A DNA stretch of 64,000 nucleotides from Pyrenopolyporus hunteri (lineage: Eukaryota > Ascomycota > Sordariomycetes > Xylariales > Hypoxylaceae), in NCBI GenBank assembly GCA_902806595.1, contig CADCXC010000003.1, forward strand, positions 992,001 to 1,056,000, given 5' to 3'. Every line of letters starts with the position of its first letter. The first letter of the stretch is position 1. Shown here in pieces: positions 44,449 through 57,176 of the stretch. The notes below the pieces were generated by a model. That model searched no databases. It saw only the letters and a program-made list of their open reading frames with translations, and was not told the DNA's origin. The position numbers and the translations under genes are program-made.

Positions 44449-47400
44449 GTTATAAGTTCGAAAGTTTAAAAAATTAAAATATATCATTAACTTAATTTAT
44501 TTATCCTATATTTTTTAAATATATTTTTTATATTTTATAAAATATATTTAATTTTTCGAAGTTATTTACGACTTTTATTACGTTGATATTTAAAGAAAAT
44601 AAAAATCTTTTAAGGTTTATATAATTTATATATATAATATATAATATATTAAAATTTAAAATTTTAAAAATAATACGAAATATTTTATTAACGGAGAATT
44701 AATTAATCCTTTTTTTAAACTTAACCCTAAAATAATAATTATAAAAATCATTAATATAATAAAACGTTTAATAAACTTTTAATAATTTTTAAATAACTTT
44801 AATAATAAAAAAAATAAATTATTTATTATTTAAAAATTAATAATTATTAAATTTCGAATTTCGAAATTATCGAAATTATTTATATCTCGTTATTAAATTA
44901 TTTAAATAATGAAAAAAATAAAAATAATAATAATAATATCGATATTAAAAAATAATAATATTAAATATAATTTTCGAAACCGATTATTATAAAAACCGAC
45001 TTTTATTAAATTTTTTAACGAAAATAATTTTTTTTATTTTATCGAAATAATTAAAAAAATTAATTAAAAAAATCTTAAAGTTTTTTAACGAAATTTAAAT
45101 TTTAACGACTAAAATTATTTACTTATAATTTAATTATTTAAACTTTATTTATTAAATTTAAATAATATATTACTTATATTATTATTATATAATCTAAAAA
45201 TTAATTATTTTAATTTCGAAATAATTACCCTTTATAATTCCTTTAAATTATCGTTTAAAAAAAATATTCTCGATTATTTAAAAAAAAAAACTCTTTTATA
45301 AAATATTAAATTATAAAGTATTAATATTATCGTAATTATTTTATAAAACCATCGATCGGTTATTAAATTATTATAAAAAAGGCGTTACGATGATAAATAA
45401 TTAAAAAATTAATATAATAATTTTAAATAATATTATTACTTTATAATCGGCGAATAAATAAATTTAATTTAATCGGGAATTTTTAAATTATTTAAAAATT
45501 TAAAGATATAAAAAATTTCTCCTCGAAAGAATCGAATTTATAAAACTTATAAAAAATAATAATTTTTAAAAATTTTTTTTGGTCGAAATATATAAAAAAT
45601 AAAAAATTTAAAACGAAAAAACTGATAAAAAATTAAATATTATTAAATATAAATTAAGTGAAAACTTTAAAAAATTAACGAAAAAATATATAACGATTAA
45701 TAACTTATAAATAACTTTAAAAAAAAAATATAAACTTAAAAACAATATTATATTTTAAAATTTAACGTTTAAATAAAAAAATATTTTATTATTTATTAAA
45801 AGATTAATTATAATATTATTTATAAAAATTCGATAATTATAAAATAACTTTAAAATATTAAATAATATTTATATTATATCGAAACTATATTTAATTAATA
45901 AATTTTTATTTTTATTAAATTTCGAATATAATATTTTTTTTATTACTTTTTTTTAAACTTATAATATTATATCTAAACGAAACGAAAATAACGTTATCAC
46001 TAAAACGATAATTAATATTAATAATGTTATAAAATTAATATAATAAAAAAAATAAAACTAAAAATTTCGAAATTAAAAAAAAAAATATATTTTATATACG
46101 AATATTCGAAACATTAATAATAATAAATAAAAAGTAACTTTAAGATATATACATTATATCGCGACGAATTGTAAAATAACCACTTATAAATCTTTAAAAT
46201 ACTTTTAAAAATACCCTAAAAAATGCCTTAAAAGTTGATACGAAACGGTAAAAAATTTTAATTACCTTAAAAAATAAAAAATCGAAAAAAAAATCATTAC
46301 GAATTTTATAATCGGCCGATAAAATAATTTAAAACCACCCATCCATATTATTACCTTTATAACTTTTAAAATTAATATAATAAATTAATCGTATATTTCG
46401 ATAAAATTAAATATATTATCTCGAATTTTCTGTAAAAAATTACTCGATAAAAATATTTTAAATTTATCGATATAAAGTAATATTATTAATAAATTAATTT
46501 TAAAACTCGCCACTTTAACTATATACTTTATATTTAATAATATACTATAACATTTATTAATAATTTACGTATTAACGATTTTAAATTTTATAATATTTTT
46601 AAAAATTAAAATTAAAAAATTAACATTTAAATTAAAAAAAATAATAATATTAAATAACGATTATAATTAAATTATTTATTATAATAAAACTTTATTTATA
46701 AACTTATATTTTTATAATGAATTATTAATTTATAATATCGAAAAAAAAACTATATTAATTAAATTATAAAATATTATTACTTTTCGAATTATTATTAATA
46801 AATAATTTAAAAAAATTAAAATTATTAACGCTATTTATTACCTTACATTAACTTATAACCTTATATTAATATTATAATTTATTAAAAAAAAAACCGAATT
46901 TTTATTTAAATAAAAAATAACGTTTAGAGTAAAAAGAGATAAAATTTTTTTAATCGTAATCGAATAAAATAAATTATATATAATAAATTAATAAAATAAT
47001 ATCTTTAATATAATAAACTTTAATATAACACTTTACTTTTATTTTATATTTAATTCATTATTAAAAATATAATATAAAAAAATAAATCATTTAAATAATT
47101 AAAACTTAAAAAATTTAATAAAAATATCCACCGACATTACCCTATAAAAAAAACACTACCTTTATAAAACTTATATATAAAATAAAATACGTAAAAAACC
47201 CTATAAAAATACTATACGCCACAACATTTATTAATTAAAATTATTACATTTAAACGAAACTAATATACCTTTAAAAATTAAAAATTATAAAAAATATAAA
47301 AATTAATTAATTATTATTTATAATTATTTATATATAACTTAAATATTACTTATAAAATAACTTAATAATTAATTTATAATTTTTAAAAAATTTCTATATT

Positions 47401-49957
47401 AATAAAAAAAATTTAAAAAAAAATACCATATAATTACATTTAATAAATTCGATTTTTATATAAGTTTTAAATTTTAATAATTTTACCGATAAGAAAAAAT
47501 CGCTATTTATTATATTATTATAAAATAATATTAATAAAAAAACCTCGTTAAAAATATTATCGATAAACTAAAAAATAAAATTCGAACGATAATTATTTAA
47601 ACCTAAAAAAACGATATATTAATAAAATATTAACTTATTGTAATATAAATAACGATTTACGTTATAAATAAATCCTTTAACCGTAAAATAAATAAAATAC
47701 CTTATAAAATATAATATAATAAACCACTTAATTTAACCCATTTAATAATAATAAAAACCGATAATTATTACCTAAAAAACTTTAAAATTAATATATTTAA
47801 AAAATAAATTATTAATTATAAAATATTTAGTTATAAAAAAAATAACATATATAATTATAAAATATTATACTTAAAAAAAAATACCGTCATTAACGTTAAT
47901 AACGTAATATTTAAAAAAAATTACTTATACATTTCCACTATAAACCTAAAAAAAAAAAAAAAACGATAAAAATCTAAATTACCTTTATTATAATCGACAC
48001 CTATAAAATAAAAAATAATAAAAACCATTCGGAAATTACCCTATATATCACCAATAAAAAATACCTTACGAAATACCTCGTATCGATTAAATCTTAAATT
48101 AAAACCTATTAAATTTACGATAAGAAATAATACCTACCTACCCGACACGTATTTTTTAACTTTTAATCGAAAACCATAAATAAAACTAAATATACCATAA
48201 TTCGATCCTTTAATATATTAAAAAAACCTTTCGCGTTTATTACTAATAAGTTATTATAATTTTAAACCTTATATTAAATTAATATAACCTCGAAAATATT
48301 AATTAATAACTTCCCCGATTTTTAACCTTATTATCGTAATCTTAAATATATTTTTATTAACATTTAAAATATAAAAGTTTAAAACATACCGTTAAATTAT
48401 ATAAAATATTAAATCGAAATAATAATTATTAATTATAAATATTAAATATAAATCTTTAATAAATAATTAAACGTAAACTATATATAATTTACTTATAAAA
48501 CGAAAATTACTTTTCGAAAAATAAATTTATAAAATTAAAAAAAAATTTAATAGTAAAATTACCCGTTATAAAATAAAATAAATAATTTATAACTTTAAAT
48601 AAATCGAAAAATTAAATTATATCGATACATTCGCTTTAATGGTTAAACCTATAAATTATAAAATTATATTCGTTATAATAACCGCTTTAAACTTTAAAAT
48701 AAAATAAATAAATATTATTATAACTTTTTTATACGAAAATATAAATAAAAATATTTACGTCGAATAACCCCTTAAATTCGAAAATAACATAAATAAATAT
48801 TATAAATTTAATAAAATATTATATAATTTAAAATAAACCCTTTAAATATAATATTAAACATTTATTATATACTTAAATATTTTAAAATTTACAATATTTA
48901 ATTTAAATATCGACATATTCGTAAAAAGTTACATATATATTATTATTTACGTTAATAACCTATTAATAACCGACTTTTTAAAAAAAAAAATAATTAAAAT
49001 TAAAATTAAATTCATCGAAAAATTTAAAATAATCGATTTAAAATTTTATTTATACTATTTAAAAATATTTATTAAACGAAATAAAATTAATAAAAAAATT
49101 ACTTTAAACTAAAAAATTTACTTAAAAAAAATTATTAAAAATTTAAAATAATAAAAATTAAACCTTAACAATATATTTATAAATATTATAAAAATTATTA
49201 AATTATTCGATAACTTCGAAATATTAATATAAAACATTAAATAATATATCAAAATAATTAATTATTTAATATACGTTATAATAAATATTAAATTGGATAT
49301 CGTATATATTATATCGTACTTAAATTAATACATAAAAAACCTTACCTTAACATATATAAAAATTATTAAATAAATACTAAAATATTTAAAAAAGATTTTA
49401 AATTATAAGTTTACTTATAAAAATAAACTTAAAAATCTTATAAAATAAATCGATATCGATTACATTAAATATATATAAATTTAAAAATTAACTTTAAAAT
49501 ATATTTTTAATATCGAAAACGATATCATAAATTAATTTTTAAAATAATAACTTATAATATTTACATCAATATATAAATTCGAATTTAAAAATATAATTAA
49601 CGTTATAAAAAAAACCATATAATTATAAAAACTACTAAAAAAATTAAATACCTCGAAAAAATCTTTAATTATTATTATAATATAAAGTAATAATTAAAAA
49701 ACATTAACATTAACGAAAAACCTATAATTTCATACTCGAATAAAATATATCGAAATCGATATTTTTTTTACTCGTAAAAAATAAATTAATAAAAATATTA
49801 AATTTAAATATACCCCCACCGAAAAATAAATAATTAACGAACTCATTAAACCACTCCCTAAAAATACATTTACTCACTTTAAAATAACCTTAAACCTTTA
49901 CTTATAAAATAAATAAAAAAAATTATAAAAAAAACCGTCTTTATAATCGAAAAAACA

Positions 49958-50036
49958 TTTACAAAACACTTATAAAATACTTATAAAATAATTATAAAAT
50001 ACTTATAAAATATTTATAAAATATTTATAAAACGTT
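49958..50036. repeat. About 11-bp tandem repeat inside the Copia element
   Basis: Six to seven copies of ACTTATAAAAT-like units with single-base variation. They lie between the reverse transcriptase/RNase H region and the right LTR. Confidence 0.7.
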
Positions 50037-51229
50037 TTATAAAACTTATAAATTATTTATAAAATATTTAAATACCCTTTATTAATATAAATAATTTAAA
50101 ACATTAAATAATTCATACATTTATTTATTATATTATTAATAAAATTCTTATAAATTATTACTCGTTAACCATAATTTAATACTTATTAAATTACTTTTAT
50201 AATTAACATATTAAAATTCCTTAAATTTTAAACTATAAAAATATATTACTTTTAAAATTTTTAATTATTACTTTTATTTAATTATTATAAAATATATATT
50301 AAATACTTTATAATAAAATATATATAATAAATATCCTTTATAAAAAAAATAATCAATTATAAAATTAATTCGAATATTATAATAAAAGATTTTTTAACTT
50401 TTTAAAACTTTAATTTAACCACCGATTAAAAAGATTTTTTTACCCTTAATTATTTAATTATTAAAAATATAATTACTTACATTACTTACCCTATTTTATA
50501 AACCACTATTTAACTTTAAAACCTAAAAAACTAAAATAATAACTTTTTTAATATAATTTTAAAAACTTATAATTATTAATAATAATTTTTACATACACCT
50601 ATAAATTATATCCTTTTACAATAATTAAAATCGAATTAATTAAATCGAATATATATTAAATCCTTTAATAAAAAATTTATTTAATAACTTTAATAACTCA
50701 AATCTAAAATATTAAAAAAATATACTAATTGAATTATTTAATACATCAAATAAATAATTAATAAAAGACAAATAAAAAAATAAAAAATAGCATATTTTTA
50801 TAATTACTATTATTCGAAATATAAACTTTAAAAAACGGAGAAAATAAATATTAATTTAAAATTACGACTTTATAAAAAATACTTTTAATAAAAAAAAATA
50901 AAAGGAAATTTTATAAAATAAATAATACATTTTCGTAAAATATTTACACATTAAACGATATATAAAAAACACCGAAATTTAATATAATATAAACGACTCT
51001 TATAACGAATAAAATTAATATTTAATATTATTTTTACGAAAAGTTTAAAAATAAATTACGTTAAAAAATATAAAATATTAAAACATAAATAACCTACGAT
51101 TTTAAAACTACACCAAATTAAAACTTTAAAAATATAAAATTATTTAAAAAAAACTAAAAAATTTAAAAATTATCACAAAAAAATATTACGAAATATTAAG
51201 ATTAACCATAAGTATAATTCGAATAAAAA

Positions 51230-51386
51230 TGTTAAAATATAAAATATTAAAATATAAAATGACTAAATAACTACGCCCCATACCTATAACATATATATAA
51301 TATTTACATCTCATTTGATTTTTAACTAGTCCTTACCATTTAATATAATAAAATACACACTCATAACCTGCGTCTATTTCCAATAA
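51230..51386 (+). repeat. Right LTR of the Copia element
   Basis: Starts TGTTAAAATATAAAAT and contains an extra partial repeat of its first 17 bases. It then follows the left LTR to TCTATTTCCAATAA. It is less AT-rich at its 3' end than the left copy. Confidence 0.8.
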
Positions 51387-51415
51387 TATGAGTCACTTTT
51401 GTTCTTCTCTGGCAG

Positions 51416-51762
51416 ACAAGAACATTATTACTTTCACTGGAAGAGATGATGTGATACGCTTAAGGCTTCTGGGACCAGATCAATATGAGGTCGTAAAAGC
51501 TTGTCGGGTGGTAAGATTGCATTTATCCAACATTTAAACACTTCACGTTATGCTAGAATTTGCAGATGGGTGTTCCAGCATCCGCCTCCACATTTGATGC
51601 TAAGTGGCTTATAACACGCTCCGACGTGGCAGAACGAGGACTAACTTCGGCATAAGTCCAGGCTACCTGGTCGTGAGCCCAAAGTATACGGCCTTTGCTA
51701 CATTATGTTGCAAGGAGACATCGGAACTTCATGTCTGGGCATATCGTGACAAGGGTTGGTGA
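51416..51762 (+). pseudogene. WD40-type gene fragment, right of the retrotransposon
   Basis: After a CTCTGGCAG acceptor the plus strand encodes KNIITFTGRDDVIRLRLLGP then DQYEVVKACRV, with a GTAAGA donor at 51511. After TTTGCAG (51565) comes MGVPASASTFDAKWLITRSD. A one-base shift then gives SPGYLVVSPKYTAFATLCCK and ETSELHVWAYRDKGW, again WD-blade-like. The shift near 51650 and the imperfect phase with the left fragment indicate a pseudogene. It is presumably the same gene as 44130-44279. Confidence 0.55.
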
Positions 51763-53861
51763 AGGGCTTGGAATGTATTGATTCGACTAATAACTCGGCT
51801 TGAACATAATATTCATGAAACGCTCCTTATTTAAAGGAGGAATCCTTTAGATATATGATTTCGACAGCAGGTAGTCCTAAGAATCGTACAGAGAGGTATT
51901 AGAAGCTCATGTATATAGTTAATATCTAACTCATCTGCCCTCCAATCTTGTTTGTTGTTATATGATTCCGGCACCAATCTACGCGTAACATAGCGTGATA
52001 TAGCTGCACCTTAGTGGGGATGAGGTTGAGAGCGAAATATTACTTTGTAGCTCACCTGGTTAGGTGCATTACGTAGGTGGGTGTATGAAAATGGAAAAAG
52101 AAAGGAAGCTACTTTGATGGTTGGTGGATGTTGGTATGGTATACTTAGGTGTCTTGTGGTATCTTGACCGTTTATTTATATCAGGAGGCCATGAGGCAGG
52201 TTACGATAAACTTGAACTAGATCTCTTGAATTTGCGGCATCTTACTACGATAGGTACGTGCTTCATTTTGTATGCTTAGAAACCTCATTGGCTAAACACT
52301 GATTAATTCACTAGGGTAATGGTAATAGCTGCCCAAGTATCATAGGATGATGTATTTTGAATCAGTGAGGGAATAGTATGGAAGCACACATTAAGATAAA
52401 GGATAGGTGCTACTCATTCTCATGAATCAGTCCTACTTTTTAGCGGTTCTTCATTTTAAGTAGAGGAATGCTTCACTACCCGCCAAGCTAGGTAGGTAGG
52501 TAGGTATAAGTCTATCCTTCTTACCGTACAAACCTACCTAGGTAATATATAGGTACTGTATATACCTAGTAATTCCTCTTGACTGGAACGACTTGCCCTG
52601 TTGGAGGGGGTAGGGCTGGCATTTAGTGGAGAGGAACAGCGAGTGCAAAATATATATCGGCGTTACCTAGGCGATGCGTCAGTTACCAGGCCTCAGAATA
52701 TACAACATATAATTCAAAAGAACATGGTTATTAGCACTACGAGGTGTTGGCTCAACGGTCAGGAACCAACTGTCAGTTTCCATGGGCTTGCCATGGTTAC
52801 TGAAAGCTCCGGGGTTCGAATCCCCTTGGGTGCACCTTCGAAAGGTTGTTGGGTTCGCCTCCAATTGCACAGCTGGATGCGCCCCTACACGACTCGGGAG
52901 TTCGCATATGGTTTGAGAACATCGGGCGCCATTGACCCACCATCGATCCGCGGCTCGATCCCAGCAACCCGATCAAGATGCACCCAGAGATGGGTGGGAT
53001 GACCACAACTTTTTGTATTATTTTTTCTTGTATTTCCTATTAATGCTTTATTTTCCTTATATATTTCTCTAGTAGTGATTTGAAAACTACTATATTAGAC
53101 ATGAAAGTGTATAATTAGGTGTGCGTTCTAGTTGATCGACTCGAAGTAGTAACTGCCTCCTATATGGAAATGGACCGCAATATCTACCTATCTAGTGGCG
53201 ATATGAACCATCCTGCCTCGAGATCGATAGGTAGGTGCGTAGGCAACCTTATGATGCATACAATGTAGATATATGCCTAATCACATGCCCCCCTATACAG
53301 ACGGATTAAATCCGAGTTGCCCTCGGCAACGCTGTACGTAACCTTAAATAAATAGGCTGGTCATTCATTATGTTAGTCTACCGCCCTCAAAATAGCTGGA
53401 TGAATACGGATATACAAGTTGTCAAGTCACAACCGCGTAATTTTCCTTCCTCCTTAGAACCCCTATGTCTCGCAGAATACGTAGCGTCGATTTCCCGACG
53501 CGAACGACTTGGCTTGTTGGAGGGTTCTGGATTCGTGGCATCTTTGTCGTTAAATAGCCGATCGTTCTTTTAAACCGATGGGGACCTTTTATTCAACGTC
53601 CCAAAAGGGAAAATCGCCGCTGATTTTAGTTATCATGTTGCTAGCCGGGAGGCATTACTCCCAAAGCATAGGTACTTATGAAGGATCTGGTTACTCGGTC
53701 TGATGCCTCTGGATAACGCGGGGATATGTTTAGTCTCGCCTAAGGATCTCCCTAAGTTGTTCTCCTGCATACTTCTATGATATTGACGCACAATGCTAGC
53801 ACTATAAAAAAAGGGGCGGCTATATGGAGGATTACTGAAATTAGATTTTAATGCTTATCGC
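51763..53861. other. Intergenic spacer with tRNA-like sequence and GGTA repeats
   Basis: No protein-coding gene supported. A GTAGGTAGGTAGGTA run at about 52491-52505 and a CCTACCTAGGTAA near 52533 are the main repeats. A tRNA-like sequence is listed separately. Confidence 0.4.
52743..52836 (+). other. tRNA-like sequence with Pol III A and B boxes, probably decayed
   Basis: TGGCTCAACGGTCAGG fits the A box of class II tRNAs, and GGGGTTCGAATCCCC about 50 bases later is a perfect B box in a T-arm hairpin. Between them a TCAGT...ACTGA stem encloses a CCATGG...CCATGG hairpin that could be an anticodon arm with an intron. The D arm does not pair well and the acceptor arms (GGTGTTG / GGGTGCACC) match at only four or five positions, so a normal cloverleaf is doubtful. 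It may be a tRNA pseudogene or the head of a SINE. Confidence 0.45.
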
Positions 53862-56665
53862 TCAGTTACCCGACCAACTTATTCCCTTTATTGACTCAAC
53901 CCAACTATTCCAATCGACCTCGCTATCCATGTCTACGTTAAGGTCTGTCGTTCCTGCGTCCATGCCCGAAAACATGTCAACAGAAGGATCGGCCTCAGCC
54001 CAGAGCCAAGCCCCAAGACCTGAGCCGAATCCCGCGGGAACGGAGGTAGATGAGCCGTAAAAAGAATTATCTAGCTGAGCTCCTAACTCAATTTGACTGG
54101 ACTGGTTCACCGTTGCACTAGGTCCCAGCTCTGATATGTCACCGTCGCGGAAATCTAAGGGAAGAAGTCTACTGCCTTGCAGTATATTGGACTGGGCGTA
54201 TGCTGATCCGAAGCCTTGTTCTGAAATTGGAGTGTTTGGGTCATATGGATGGAAAGGGTTGAAACTTAACACATTACTCTCTGTAAGATGGTTATGGCTT
54301 GGCAACGGAGTCACTTCGCCGTTACGTTGTGTGGCAGTCTGCGTATACCCCCCGAATCCCTTCTCCAATTTAACGAGCCGTAGCCATCGATCACGAAATG
54401 TATCGGCGCTGTTGGCACCTGGAAAAGGCCCCCGGCTTCCTGGCTGAGCTGCATATCGGTCCTCCGCCTCTAGCTGTCGAACGGCATGTGGGTTTCGGCG
54501 AAGTCGCTCGAGCTCAGCCTCGCGATGCCGCCGAGCCTTCGCCATAAGTTTCCGGAGCGGGATCCAGAAGCGCACATTTTTGTCAGCGGCTTGAGCAGGG
54601 ACCAACCAGGTACTATGGAGAGCCACCCAGGCACGCTCGACCAGAGGTGACCAGGGGCGTCGGGCTGCTTCTATCAGCATGTAGACGACGGCATACCAAT
54701 GAGTATAGGTCTGGAATATCCAACGCCATTGCCGGCATGACTGCTCCGAATTGAGTGCGTGGTTGTACTCGGCTACCTCGATGGCCGCGATGAAGAGCTT
54801 GGCGCGAATCTCGTCGGAGGCATGCTCGCTCGGGTACGAGAAGAGGACCGGAAAGTAGATGATCAGACTCATCTTGGCGACCACGAGTCGCGCGATGGTT
54901 ACACATACCCAGTGGGCAATGTTTCCTTCAGCGTTGGAGTATTGAAGGTACGTCTTTTCCAGCGTCTCGTAATACTTATTCAATAGGCGGTTCTGCTCCT
55001 CTAGACGCGGCGTCCCATCCTTACCACTCACCGCCATCATCTCCCTCGAGATTTCGCACTGACTTATAAAACTTATGAAGAACGTCATGTCGGTGATACT
55101 CTCGCGCTCGCGGGGTGTTTCCTTCGTCTCGGTACCGATATCGTTATCATTAATGTTCAGGGGTAGTCGTGTGTCGAAGCTACCAGGAGCAATAGCTAGA
55201 TCTATGCATTGATCTTCAGATGCTCTTGCATCCAACAAGCATACGGCCCACCATACTCTTCGCCGCATTTCGACTTCAAATGGGCTAAGATTAGCAAAGT
55301 GACTACCATCATGATGCAGGCCCAGGGCCAGCGCCATCCTGATGACGAGGCCGGTCATCATCCATACAAATCTCGGACTATCATGGCGCCGCAGTAGACA
55401 TAAGAAAATGCTAAAGGCCTGGACCAGGACTATATCGGGGACGTTGAGAAAATCCGCCTTTGCAAGTGCGTGTTCCAGACCCAGACGATATTTGAAGTTA
55501 AGGTCGGACTTGGAGGAGCTAAAATGGGCCATGACCTAAGCGGATATGAGACATCTGGCTATTCACTATATTCTTACATCCTAATGAAAAGCTTACATCT
55601 TCCTCCTCCATCGATGTTACGGAGGCGTAGTATATCGCAAACATTAGAGCTTCGTTGGCCGGCGTGAGGGTTGAGTAGTCACCGTCTCGTAGGGGACGTA
55701 CGACCTTTTCTAAGGTAGGAATATGAAGCACGTGGGCCATCAAATTGATGTTTTCGCAGAAGGCATCGTATAAAAGGGGTATTTCGGTGGGCGAGGGGTG
55801 GAACTCGCGAAGGTCGGGCTCTGGGGAGCTAAGGCTATGCCGGAATAGGAATGCGTGGCGCCCAGAGGGGTTCCGATCCAATTCTTGAGTCGGCGGTGTC
55901 TTCTCCGACGAGCCTTCATCTTCTGAACTATCGTAGTCCCCACCAGGTAAACCCTCAGTATCTAACTTTAAGGCGTCGAGCTGTATCCTGTATTAGAGAC
56001 TCGAGATTCGCATATCCCGACGTTTGGCGTGGCATGTGTTGTCTTACCTCATCATTCATACGCGACCAGAACCCACTGCTTATATAACGACTCTGCCCAG
56101 CGTCCCCCAGGACCAATCGGCCAAACCGCGTATCTACATTAGAGGGATTCGTGGCTGGATATGAATGGACGTGATGAGCTCCATCGTGGTTCAGATTCAA
56201 ACTTCCCGTTGAGTCAGCCAAAGATGGACCAAGGCCACTCAAGTCGGCGGCGGCGTGTGCCTGTTCTAACTGGCCGCTAAGTTCCTTGACAAGATCCTCA
56301 AGCTTCCTGAGCCTTTCCATCACATGACCGACATCCGGACCGGCGTCTTGCGCTGGCTTTGCGCTATTGGTGATGCGTTCGAGCCGGCGAGCCCATCGCG
56401 GAGGTTTGTCCGCTGAAGGGAATACGCAGGGAATATTTCCACGCCGGCAATTCGAACACGGTGACGACTTGTCACATCGAACCTTGCGTGTGCGGCACGT
56501 GACGCAGCTCCGCGGTTTTGGCACGGAAGGTCCTTGTCTTCCTGAAGAGGGGCCGGCTCGGGGTGCATTCGCGATTTTCTCGGACGACGAAGCCGAGCCG
56601 AAGACATCACCCCCTGAAATACCTGGGGTTACCGCCGAAAGACTTACGGCGGGAACCTGAGGCAT
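53862..56665 (-). CDS. Zn2Cys6 transcription factor with fungal-specific regulatory domain
   Basis: Exons 56665-56048, 55980-55597 and 55535-53862 encode 891 residues, all joined in phase 0. The binuclear zinc cluster is at residues 54-80 (CVTC, RTRKVRC, DKSSPC, SNC, RRGNIPC: spacing 2-6-5-2-6), followed by a linker and a short coiled coil (VMERLRKLEDLVKELSGQLE) for dimerisation. The middle homology region (PF04082-like) spans about 260-560 and includes ALMFAIYYASVTSMEEED and MRRRVWWAVCLLDARASEDQ. The C-terminal 200 residues are Ser-, Gly- and Asp-rich, a likely activation domain ending DWNSWVESIKGISW. An in-frame ATG at 56695 is possible. Target genes are unknown; the divergent reductase is the nearest candidate. 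Confidence 0.9.
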
Positions 56666-57176
56666 GATATTTTGAGTCAGAATATACTGGTTCACTGGTT
56701 CATAACTTTAATTTTCTGCCTTTTTGACCGAAACCGACGCGAACCTGTTTGTGATGATTACGCGTACGGCTGAATCGACCATGGTGAGCCCTAAGGAGAC
56801 GAACTTCGTCAGCAGTGAGAATCCAAATAGGGACTAGCGCCCGGGCTCAGGTAGTGTCACACCGGGGCAATTGCGCCCCGAGTCAGCCGCACCTGCACCG
56901 AGAATTTCGCGAGAACTTGCCGACTTTGGGGCTATGCGGTATCGTCCTCAACGTAGCTATGGCTGGGAAGTCATGGTCAGGTAAGCGGGCAAGAGTAAAA
57001 TAGATTTAAAGGCCGGCTAGATGGAATTTAACAATATGATTTATGTATCGATGAACGGTTTCTCGTTAACTAACTGCCTAGAGCATTTCGTATACCAAGA
57101 TATCTACTGTCTATCTTAACCAACCGAAGATTCTCCTACTTCGTATCAACTAATATCTCAATCATCTATTTCCGAT
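56666..57176. promoter_or_regulatory. Shared divergent promoter of the Zn2Cys6 and reductase genes
   Basis: The 511 bases lie between two divergent start codons. CGGCTAGATGG-like and CGGGCTCAGG motifs contain CGG half-sites of the kind bound by Zn2Cys6 proteins, but no clear inverted CGG pair was picked out. Confidence 0.4.

Larger units (their letters stand above)
44307..51386 (+). mobile_element. Copia-type LTR retrotransposon, inactivated by RIP
   Basis: The element is bounded by related direct repeats (see LTR entries). The interior is over 80% A+T with stops in all frames. On the plus strand the reverse transcriptase is still legible in one frame: TFLYE at 48723-48737 followed by IYVE, a stop at 48765 where Gln is expected, then PLKFE. 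Exactly 72 codons after FLY, YVNN lies at 48948-48959 where Copia has YVDD; both Asp-to-Asn changes are G-to-A. The order (reverse transcriptase about 4.3 kb from the left LTR, upstream of the right LTR) fits Copia. Nothing here could produce protein. The element sits between two halves of a WD40-type gene. Confidence 0.85.

Noticed and set aside
44307..51386. Mitochondrial or centromeric DNA as an explanation for the AT-rich block
   Set aside because: Paired LTRs and a legible Copia reverse transcriptase frame with G-to-A changes explain it as a nuclear RIP-mutated retrotransposon.
52601..53002. Overlapping plus and minus frames including HPRGFEPRSFQ
   Set aside because: This peptide type is a common by-product of translating the complement of tRNA T-arms; the tRNA-like sequence explains it.
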